A DNA stretch of 64,000 nt from Acidiluteibacter ferrifornacis (GTDB taxonomy: Bacteria > Bacteroidota > Bacteroidia > Flavobacteriales_E > Vicingaceae). Under the pieces are notes generated by a model, which had not been told where the DNA came from, made no database searches, and was given only the letters and a program-made list of their open reading frames with translations. This document shows positions 41,999 to 49,244 of this stretch, piece after piece. Both the position numbers and the translations under genes were made by a program. The DNA is taken from NCBI RefSeq assembly GCF_009909615.1, contig NZ_WWNE01000012.1, positions 62,001-126,000 of the forward strand. The letters run 5' to 3'. Each line of letters opens with the position of its first letter. Position 1 is the stretch's first letter.

Positions 41999-42796
41999 TT
42001 ATTTTTTAACCACTGTTAAAACATCCTTTCCATTGGTATTTAAAAGTATTTGAGCATCATATACAGGCATAATCCCTGCTCCGTATTGATTGAAATCCCA
42101 GTTGGTAGGGTTGGTATACCATTCATTAATATCCATAGTGAATTCTAGTTTAAAATCACTATTTACTTCGAAGCTAGAATTAGGTAGAGTCACGGTAAAG
42201 TGATTATCCTCATAAATAGGATCATTATTGGCGTCAAACTTTCTTGCAGTTCCCATATGAGTGGCAAAAGGACTAGAACTGTTCGAGCTATCAATAAAAG
42301 TTCCTTCTAATTGCATGAAGTGGTAACCACCACCCAACATAGCAGGCCAGTTCCAGTTGGCAGCATTTAGCTCAGCATATGCACCGCTTACATTGTCTTC
42401 GCTATCAAAACCAAAGGTATAAGAAACACTTGTATAACTTCCTGTAGGAATTGGATTGCTTGGACTGAACGTGAAGGTTTCAGGCTTAGAGATATCCACG
42501 AAGAAATATTGATCTAATTCTACTGTAGTTCCATTAGAGTGATGCAAGGTAACATCTGATATCAAATACCTCAATTTAGAAACATTGTACTGTTGCCCCA
42601 TTGCGTTAGTGTAGGGCGTGTTTGGTGCATTTAGAGTCAGAGCATTGCTGCCTGATACATGATTAAAAGTTACTGTTGTTTTGTAAGTCGCAGGAACAGG
42701 AGTAAGTGGATCTTCATCATCTTTATCACAGCTTGTTAAAAATAAGGCTCCTGCCATAAGTAGTACGATTGGATATTTTATTTTAAATGATTTCAT
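41999..42796 (-). CDS. MbnP-family lipoprotein, copy 1
   Basis: A 265-residue lipoprotein, start ATG 42796 (MKSFKIKYPIVLLMAGALFL; lipobox LTSC). The mature N-terminus CDKDDEDP is strikingly like the lipoprotein export signal that sends Bacteroidota lipoproteins to the cell surface. The MbnP domain spans about 35-262: HVSGSNALTLN, YTNAMGQQYNVSKLRYLISD, YTFGFD, ANWNWPAMLGGGYHFMQLEG and NEWYTNPTNWDFNQYGAGIM. Known MbnP binds copper after MbnH converts a tryptophan to kynurenine; several conserved Trp are present here. Twin of the next gene upstream. Confidence 0.85.
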   Translation of the reverse strand: MKSFKIKYPIVLLMAGALFLTSCDKDDEDPLTPVPATYKTTVTFNHVSGSNALTLNAPNTPYTNAMGQQYNVSKLRYLISDVTLHHSNGTTVELDQYFFVDISKPETFTFSPSNPIPTGSYTSVSYTFGFDSEDNVSGAYAELNAANWNWPAMLGGGYHFMQLEGTFIDSSNSSSPFATHMGTARKFDANNDPIYEDNHFTVTLPNSSFEVNSDFKLEFTMDINEWYTNPTNWDFNQYGAGIMPVYDAQILLNTNGKDVLTVVKK

Positions 42797-42821
42797 CTTT
42801 TTATAATTTGTTGTTTTAAAA

Positions 42822-43625
42822 TTAATGGATTGTAGCGGTAAAAACATCTTTACCATTTTTGTTTAGTAGTTTTTGTGCATCATAGATGGGCATAATTCCT
42901 GCTCCATATTGGTTAAAATCCCAATTAATTGGATGGGTATACCATTCGTTGATATTCATTGTTAAGACCAAGGTCATCGCTTTATTCAATTCAAAGTTTG
43001 AGTTGGGTACAAAGCTTGTAAAATGATTGGCCTCATAGGTTGTACCTGTACTATCTATTTTTCGTGCAGTTCCCATGTGTGTAGCAAAAGGGGCATCATT
43101 ATTTGAAGAGTCGATAAACTCTCCTTCCAATTGCATAAAGTGGTATCCGCCACCTAGCATTTCTGGCCAATTCCAATTAGCTGCGTTTAATGTGGCGTAT
43201 TTTCCACTTTCGTTGGATAGTTCATCAAAACCAAAGGTGTATGATACACCGCTGTAACTGCCAAATGGAATTTGGATAATTGGCGAATAATTGAACGTTT
43301 CAGGTTTGGATAAATCCACGAAAAAGTAACCTTCTAATTTAGTTTGAGCACCATTTATTTGATGCAACGTAATGTTGGATATTAGGTATCTTAACTTGGA
43401 AACGTTATAATGCTGTCCCATTGCATTGGTGAATGGTTTATTCGAAGTATTTAATATTAAATCCTGCCCATCTACCTGATGTGCAAATTCCAATTGAATG
43501 GTTGCAGTTTGTATTGGTTGAATATATATATCATCTTCTTCATCAGGTGTACAACCTTGAAAAAAGGAATACAATAAAACAACTGATACAAACCTTAAAT
43601 ACTTATTTAGAAATAACTTATTCAT
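42822..43625 (-). CDS. MbnP-family lipoprotein, copy 2
   Basis: A 267-residue lipoprotein (MNKLFLNKYL...; lipobox FQGC, then CTPDEEDD, again acidic after the cysteine). The domain is co-linear with copy 1 and shares most of its blocks (YNVSKLRYLIS, ANWNWPEMLGGGYHFMQLEG, NFTS replaced region, NEWYTHPINWDFNQYGAGIM), so the two arose by tandem duplication. Differences lie mostly in the N-terminal 40 residues and in the loop after the GTARKI block. Starts nine bases after the outer-membrane gene stop. Confidence 0.85.
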   Translation of the reverse strand: MNKLFLNKYLRFVSVVLLYSFFQGCTPDEEDDIYIQPIQTATIQLEFAHQVDGQDLILNTSNKPFTNAMGQHYNVSKLRYLISNITLHQINGAQTKLEGYFFVDLSKPETFNYSPIIQIPFGSYSGVSYTFGFDELSNESGKYATLNAANWNWPEMLGGGYHFMQLEGEFIDSSNNDAPFATHMGTARKIDSTGTTYEANHFTSFVPNSNFELNKAMTLVLTMNINEWYTHPINWDFNQYGAGIMPIYDAQKLLNKNGKDVFTATIH

Positions 43626-43634
43626 CTTTTCTGC

Positions 43635-44630
43635 TTAAAAATAGTAGTTCAGTTCACTAATTAACCTCATTTGATTGTTTAATTGATTATCATATAAGGT
43701 TTCTAGTAATGGAGTAAAGTAGGTCGTTCCAATAGAAATTTTCTTATAGAATAAAGTTAAACCAAAGTTCCCAAATAACGTTTCACCACCAGAGGCAATA
43801 TAATCTACTCCGTTATCCTTATCTCTATTGCTTCTTTCATATGCTGCTCCTATGGTTGGCATAAGCCGTACCTCTTTAAATTGCTTCACATAGAACAAAG
43901 ACGGATTAAAATTGAAACGGTTGGCAAACCGAAAATTATTTTTATTGGTTGTATTAATTTTATAACTCATATTGGTATTGATACCAATGTTTTGAATCAT
44001 TAAAATCCCTTCCATCATCAAAATAAAATCTACCGAACCTGATCCTGATTGTAGGTGTGGATCTAATATGGTTTCAGGGTCTCCGTAGGTGATGCCTTTA
44101 GTAGTGCTAGTTACTGGGTAGTTCAAATATGTTTTGTTGTAAGTTCCAGTTGGGAGCTTTATTCCCGCACCTACAGTAAACCGCTTTATCCAATCACTTG
44201 TGTCATTACACAATTTACTGTTATAGACTTGATATTTTGATAATATCAATAAGTCTCCTGGACCGGATATAGAGTTAGTCATACTGTCATTTTTCCCCAA
44301 ATAATTATCTGAGAAAGACATTGAAGCATCGATTTGCACTCTTGGGTTTAAAAAGTATTTGAACCAAAGGTCATAACTATTATAAACTTCTTCTAAACTA
44401 TAAGGCTCCGTTGAATATTGAGCACCATGTTTGTCAAGTGTCGTGATTGGAATCGTTGCTTGATAATCCCTTGCAAAACTTCGGTAACGATGAACCATAC
44501 CAAATGAATTTTTATAGTCATCAGGTCTAATACCAACGTATATACTGCATAAATCGCAGGATACTGCTACTTCAGAAAGTAGGATTAAAGCAACGAAAGC
44601 CAAGACACTTAACGCCTTTTTTACTTTCAT
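43635..44630 (-). CDS. Outer-membrane beta-barrel-like protein with CxxC, MbnP-associated
   Basis: A 331-residue exported protein; signal peptide ends near SEVAVS and the mature chain begins with CDLCSIYVGIRPDDYKN, a CxxC that could bind metal. The rest alternates beta strands with aromatic ends (FKYFLNPRVQIDASMSFSD, ITIGTTYFTPLLE) and ends ...RLISELNYYF, with the terminal Phe of outer-membrane barrels. Likely the transport partner of the MbnP lipoproteins; no named domain recognised. Co-directional and closely spaced with both MbnP genes. Confidence 0.7.
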   Translation of the reverse strand: MKVKKALSVLAFVALILLSEVAVSCDLCSIYVGIRPDDYKNSFGMVHRYRSFARDYQATIPITTLDKHGAQYSTEPYSLEEVYNSYDLWFKYFLNPRVQIDASMSFSDNYLGKNDSMTNSISGPGDLLILSKYQVYNSKLCNDTSDWIKRFTVGAGIKLPTGTYNKTYLNYPVTSTTKGITYGDPETILDPHLQSGSGSVDFILMMEGILMIQNIGINTNMSYKINTTNKNNFRFANRFNFNPSLFYVKQFKEVRLMPTIGAAYERSNRDKDNGVDYIASGGETLFGNFGLTLFYKKISIGTTYFTPLLETLYDNQLNNQMRLISELNYYF

Positions 44631-44662
44631 TATTTCTTATTTCTATTGTATATCAACTAATT

Positions 44663-44677
44663 TGTGACTAGGTCACA
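44663..44677. promoter_or_regulatory. TGTGAC-N3-GTCACA dyad
   Basis: Perfect 6-bp arms with a TAG centre, in the gap before the outer-membrane gene and 33 bp upstream of its ATG. It resembles Crp/Fnr-type half-sites but with one base less than the canonical spacing. A second, canonical dyad lies at 45113-45134. Confidence 0.45.
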
Positions 44678-44682
44678 TGTAC

Positions 44683-45081
44683 TTATACTATAGAAGTAGA
44701 CTCGGGGGGAGCGAGGGAGTTAGTGGCAAACCCTTCCAATAATCGACTATCAAATGAAGGGTAACAAATGGTTTTTACATTTAAAAAATTAGCGACGTCT
44801 GAAATAACACTGTAATACAGAACAACTGTACGCTCATCATGTGTTGTTTTTTTCTCTCCATGTTGACCTTCATCTGCTTTTTTTAGATCTGTCATTTGTT
44901 TCATAAAATGACATTGACCACCACATGCTAATTCAGGTTTGTCTTTGTTAACACAAAACATTTCTGTAATGTATTCCTGATTAAACTGAAAATTGAAAGT
45001 CACTATTGAATAATGAAAAGTACCCACTAAAAAAAGTGGTAAAAGGAGGTAGGTGCCTAATATTTGAAGTACTTTTAACAT
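44683..45081 (-). CDS. Small Cys-rich single-pass membrane protein heading the MbnP operon
   Basis: A 132-residue protein with one N-terminal membrane helix (LQILGTYLLLPLFLVGTFHY), then FCVNKDKPELACGGQCHFMKQM (about residues 42-63; metal-site-like C-x9-C-x3-C-H) and a His-containing Glu/Lys linker. Related short proteins with C-N-K-x-P-x-x-C-x-G-x-C occur beside metal uptake genes in Bacteroidota; copper or iron handling is likely but unproven. It is the first gene of the MbnP cassette and its -7 box lies five bases before the ATG. Confidence 0.65.
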   Translation of the reverse strand: MLKVLQILGTYLLLPLFLVGTFHYSIVTFNFQFNQEYITEMFCVNKDKPELACGGQCHFMKQMTDLKKADEGQHGEKKTTHDERTVVLYYSVISDVANFLNVKTICYPSFDSRLLEGFATNSLAPPESTSIV

Positions 45082-45086
45082 TAATT

Positions 45087-45094
45087 CAAAGTTA
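45087..45094 (-). promoter_or_regulatory. -7 box of the MbnP cassette
   Basis: Minus-strand TAACTTTG fits TAnnTTTG and ends five bases before the ATG at 45081. There is no TTG at -33; instead a Crp-type dyad is centred about 40 bp upstream of the predicted start, as in activator-dependent promoters. Confidence 0.55.
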
Positions 45095-45112
45095 GATTTA
45101 ATTTTACATAAG

Positions 45113-45134
45113 AAATGTGATAAAAGTCACATTT
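45113..45134. promoter_or_regulatory. Crp-type operator AAATGTGA-N6-TCACATTT
   Basis: A perfect 22-bp dyad with 8-bp arms that contains the textbook TGTGA-N6-TCACA of Crp-family sites. It lies between the divergent MbnP cassette and miaA, centred near -40 of the cassette's predicted start and 12 bp before the miaA ATG. Confidence 0.6.
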
Positions 45135-45145
45135 TGAAATTTTCT

Positions 45146-46066
45146 ATGAAAAAACCACTTATTGTCATTCTTGGGCCTACTGCAATTGGGAAAACTAAAT
45201 TAGCATGTTATTTGGCGTATAATATTGGAGGAGAGTTGATTTCTGCTGATAGTAGACAGGTTTATAAAGGAATGGACATTGGAACAGGGAAAGATCTGGA
45301 AGATTTTAAAATAAATGGGAAAACGATTCCTTCTCATTTAATCGATATAAAATCTGCAGGTGAAGAATACAATGTATTCTCATTTCAAAATGATTTCTTA
45401 AATGCATTACAGAATATTGCCAAGACTGATTCTTGGCCGATATTATGTGGAGGAACTGGAATGTATTTAGAAGCTGCTCTCAGTGATTATAAGTTTTTAA
45501 AGGTAGATGAAAATGTAGATTTAAGAGAGCGACTCCACAACAATACACTGAAAGAATTGATTGAGTATTTGGAGAAGCTAAAACCTTTACATAATCAATC
45601 AGATACCAAAGATCGGTCTCGATTAGTTCGTTCCATAGAAATTGCAGAATATGAATCAACTCACGCGAAAGAACCCATGCCTAGCTTCGAACGAATTATT
45701 TTTGGAGTGAAAGCAGAGCGCTCAATCATAAAAAAAAATATTCATAGCCGATTGAAACATCGTATTGATAATGGATTAATTGAAGAAGTGGAGCAGTTGT
45801 TAGTAAATGGAATAACACATCACAAGTTGCAATATTATGGGTTGGAATATAAATATGTAAGTCTGTATTTATTGAATGAAATTGATAAGAATCAGTTATT
45901 CACAGAATTGTATAAATCAATTTCAGCTTATGCTAAACGTCAGATGACTTGGTTTAGAAGAATGGAGAAAAAAGGAATTAAGATTCATTGGATATCTGCT
46001 GAGAAGCCGTTAGATGAAAAGGTGGCATATATTCAACAAAAAATAAAAGACTTTGAAACAGTTTAA
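45146..46066 (+). CDS. miaA: tRNA dimethylallyltransferase
   Basis: A 306-residue enzyme that prenylates A37 of UNN-reading tRNAs. P-loop GPTAIGKTKLA (about 9-19), the DSRQVYKGMDIGTGK motif (about 35-49), IKSAGEEYNVFSF and GGTGMYLEA (about 105-113), and the C-terminal YAKRQMTWFRRM (about 270). Start ATG 45146, four codons after a TTG. It overlaps the downstream helicase-nuclease gene by 14 bp. Confidence 0.95.
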   Translation: MKKPLIVILGPTAIGKTKLACYLAYNIGGELISADSRQVYKGMDIGTGKDLEDFKINGKTIPSHLIDIKSAGEEYNVFSFQNDFLNALQNIAKTDSWPILCGGTGMYLEAALSDYKFLKVDENVDLRERLHNNTLKELIEYLEKLKPLHNQSDTKDRSRLVRSIEIAEYESTHAKEPMPSFERIIFGVKAERSIIKKNIHSRLKHRIDNGLIEEVEQLLVNGITHHKLQYYGLEYKYVSLYLLNEIDKNQLFTELYKSISAYAKRQMTWFRRMEKKGIKIHWISAEKPLDEKVAYIQQKIKDFETV

Positions 46067-49000
46067 AATTTATAAATCATCAGCGGGGTCAGGTAAAACC
46101 TATACCCTTGTAAAGGAGTATTTGAAATTAGCGTTAAGTGCAAATGAAGATTTTCATTTTAAGCGTATTCTAGCGATTACCTTTACGAATAAAGCAGCCA
46201 ATGAAATGAAATCTAGGGTTGTAGAGGCATTGTCGGAACTCACCTCTGATGAAAAATTAAAGGGTTCAATTGTTTTTTTACAATCGGATTTGATGCAAGA
46301 GTTGTCCATGAATGCTGAACAAATCAAACAGAAGTCAGGGAAAGTGTTGCGCGTGATTTTACATAACTATGCAGACTTTGCTATTGGAACGATTGATAAG
46401 TTTACACACCGTATCGTAAGAACATTTGCTCGAGATTTAAAGCTTCCAACCAATTTTGAAGTAGAATTAGAGTCTGATCCACTCTTAAATAAAGCCATTG
46501 ATTTATTAATAGCTAAGGTTGGAGCAGATCCTCTTTTGACAGAATTGTTGATTGAGTTTACAAAAAGTAATATTCAAGAAGAAAAGAAGTGGCAGTTAGA
46601 AGGTGATATATTAACCATAGCTAAACAACTTTTAGAAGAAGAAGGGGAGCAATACTTGAAAAATTTAAAAAGGTTCAACTTTGAAGATTTTCAGCGAAAA
46701 ATTGCCTTTTATAAAAATGAAAATAAAGATTTTAGATCCAAAATTGAAGAGATTGGACAACAAGGGCTGCATTTGATAAAGAGCAATGGAATAAACAATG
46801 AAAGTTTTGCAAGAGGAAGCTCAGGAGTGCCAAAGTATTTCGAGTACTTAGAGAGTTTTAAAACGGACTCTCTTCAACCCAATTCCTTTCACAGAGCTTC
46901 TTTTTATGAGGATAAATGGTTAGGTACAAAAGCGAAAAAAGACGCGGGGCAGGCGGCGGCTATTGAAGGGATTAAAGAACAATTGATTGAGTTGCATCTG
47001 AAGGCACAGCAATTAGTTGATACTTATTACGCCACCTATATTGTGCGTGATATTGCATTGAAAAACCTTTATGCAGTGGCATTAATCAATGAGTTAGATA
47101 AAATTATTGGAGACATTCGGAAAACAGAGAATCGAGTACACATTTCTGAGTTTAACAAACGAATTTCAGCAGTGATTGCTTCAGAGCCGGCTCCGTTTAT
47201 TTATGAACGTATAGGAGAAAAATACAAACATTATTTGATTGATGAATTCCAAGATACCTCAGTCATGCAGTTTCATAACTTGATTCCGTTGTTCACCAAC
47301 GCTCTTGGTGAAGGATTTTTCAATATGCTAGTGGGTGACGCTAAACAGTCAATTTATCGATTCCGAGGGGGAGAAGTAGAACAGTTTACTTCACTACCCA
47401 AGATATACAAAGCAGAAGAGAATCCAAGTGTAGCCTCTAGCCAAGGGTTGTTTAATGACCAGATTGATGAGTCTTTTTTGAAAAAGAATTTCCGCTCGAA
47501 AATGGAGGTCGTCACTTTCAATAATGAATTGTTTGATTTCTGTAAAGAAGTGGCACCTGAAATTGCTAGTTTATATGATAATCAGGCGCAAGAACCAAAT
47601 TTGAGTAATACTGGTGGAATGGTGGAGATTCATTTTTGCGAAAAGCTGTCCAACTCCAATAATCGAAATGATAGCAATGAAGATGAAGAAGAGATGGAAT
47701 CAGAGCATTTTACAAGGACGATTTCGACAATTGAAAAATGTTTAGAGGATGGATATCAATACAAGGATATTGCTCTTTTGTTTAGGAACAATAAATTGGC
47801 TAACGGAGTTGCCCAAAAACTATTAGAATTGGATTTTCCAATTTCATCTGCCGAGTCAGTTTTGATTTCCAATTCTGAGTCGGTTAGCTTAGCAGTTAGT
47901 GTACTGTATCATATTACATTTCCGAAAGAATTATTGTATCAAAAGGAAATATTAGACGCACTATATTTTAATAATTATTTTGGTGAAAAGACATTACATG
48001 AAGTTTATAAGACGCATTTGATTCATTCAAAAGAAACTACTTTTTGGTCAACATTAAAAATGTCTAACTCTACTACAATTGAGCATCTTAAGCAGCGACC
48101 TCTTTATGAAATGGTAGAGGAGGTGTTTCGAATGGTTGATATGTTCGATGAGGCGGATCCATATATTCAATTTTTTCTTGATGAAGTTTTTCAATACGCT
48201 CAACTGAACAATAATGATGTTCAAGGATTTTTAGAGTGGTGGGAAATGAATAAATATAAGAAGGCAATTGTTATTCCTGAAGGTTTAAATGCCATTAATA
48301 TATTAACGGTGCACAAATCCAAAGGTCTTGAGTTTCCTGTAGTAATCATGCCGTATGCCAATGAGAGTGTTAGGGTTGATGGTGGTAAGTGGATTGAAAA
48401 TAAATCAGCCGAAGAACCAATTTATAAAACCGAATTTTTGGCTTTGGTGAAGGAGCTTGAAAAGACTGATTATGCATCTGTTTATGAAGAAGAGAAAAGA
48501 AAATCTTCGATTGATTTTTTTAACACCTTTTACGTGGCTGTGACACGTCCGAAAGATCGATTGTATATTTTTACTAATAAACCTCCTAAAAATTCAAGTA
48601 ATCATAGTGTCCCTGTTGTCTTAAGTGGATTTTTGTCCCAGAAAGGAATTTGGGAATTGAATAAAGCCACTTATCGGTTCGGTGAGGAGGTTGCTGCTAT
48701 TTCAGAAGAACTTAAGGTAAATGCTATTGAACTGAATTCTTTTATATCAACAGATTGGAAGAGTAAACTTCAATTAAGTCTACAAGCTCCTGATTATTGG
48801 GATATCAATATGGGAGAAAGTGCCAGACAATATGGGAATACTGTTCACTTGATATTGGCAATGATTAAATCAACTAATGATGTAGATAGGATATTAGACC
48901 GATTGCAAAATCAGGGGGTGATTTCTGTAGTTCAACGAATGGATTATCAGTTGGATATTGAACGTATTTTGAGTCAAAAAAATATAGCTAAGTATTTTGC

Positions 49001-49244
49001 TCCAGAGAATAGAGTTAAAGTGGAGTGTGACTTATTGACAGCAGATGGAATCACTTTCCGACCTGATCGAGTAGTTTATTTTGACGATCATGTCAAAGTA
49101 ATTGACTTTAAAACTGGGCAAACCTCAGAACAGCATCAATTGCAGTTGAAGAATTACATGGATTTAATTCAGAAGGTTGAAAAAGTACCTGTTAGAGGAA
49201 GTTTGATATACATTAGAGAGGCTTATGAGGTGGAAGTAAATTAG
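46053..49244 (+). CDS. AddA-like UvrD-family helicase with C-terminal nuclease domain
   Basis: A 1063-residue double-strand break resection enzyme. Helicase motifs: SSAGSGKTYT (residues 8-17), LAITFTNKAANEM, LIDEFQDTS (about 396), VGDAKQSIYRFRGGE (about 428), FRSKMEVV, VHKSKGLEFPVVIMP (about 753) and YVAVTRPKDRLYIF (about 830). The last 200 residues form a PD-(D/E)XK nuclease: GNTVHLIL, a D in FRPDRVVYF and VIDFKTG. The start must be the TTG at 46053: an in-frame stop lies nine bases upstream and Walker A begins at residue 10. The usual partner AddB is not next to it. Confidence 0.93.
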   Translation: MKQFKIYKSSAGSGKTYTLVKEYLKLALSANEDFHFKRILAITFTNKAANEMKSRVVEALSELTSDEKLKGSIVFLQSDLMQELSMNAEQIKQKSGKVLRVILHNYADFAIGTIDKFTHRIVRTFARDLKLPTNFEVELESDPLLNKAIDLLIAKVGADPLLTELLIEFTKSNIQEEKKWQLEGDILTIAKQLLEEEGEQYLKNLKRFNFEDFQRKIAFYKNENKDFRSKIEEIGQQGLHLIKSNGINNESFARGSSGVPKYFEYLESFKTDSLQPNSFHRASFYEDKWLGTKAKKDAGQAAAIEGIKEQLIELHLKAQQLVDTYYATYIVRDIALKNLYAVALINELDKIIGDIRKTENRVHISEFNKRISAVIASEPAPFIYERIGEKYKHYLIDEFQDTSVMQFHNLIPLFTNALGEGFFNMLVGDAKQSIYRFRGGEVEQFTSLPKIYKAEENPSVASSQGLFNDQIDESFLKKNFRSKMEVVTFNNELFDFCKEVAPEIASLYDNQAQEPNLSNTGGMVEIHFCEKLSNSNNRNDSNEDEEEMESEHFTRTISTIEKCLEDGYQYKDIALLFRNNKLANGVAQKLLELDFPISSAESVLISNSESVSLAVSVLYHITFPKELLYQKEILDALYFNNYFGEKTLHEVYKTHLIHSKETTFWSTLKMSNSTTIEHLKQRPLYEMVEEVFRMVDMFDEADPYIQFFLDEVFQYAQLNNNDVQGFLEWWEMNKYKKAIVIPEGLNAINILTVHKSKGLEFPVVIMPYANESVRVDGGKWIENKSAEEPIYKTEFLALVKELEKTDYASVYEEEKRKSSIDFFNTFYVAVTRPKDRLYIFTNKPPKNSSNHSVPVVLSGFLSQKGIWELNKATYRFGEEVAAISEELKVNAIELNSFISTDWKSKLQLSLQAPDYWDINMGESARQYGNTVHLILAMIKSTNDVDRILDRLQNQGVISVVQRMDYQLDIERILSQKNIAKYFAPENRVKVECDLLTADGITFRPDRVVYFDDHVKVIDFKTGQTSEQHQLQLKNYMDLIQKVEKVPVRGSLIYIREAYEVEVN

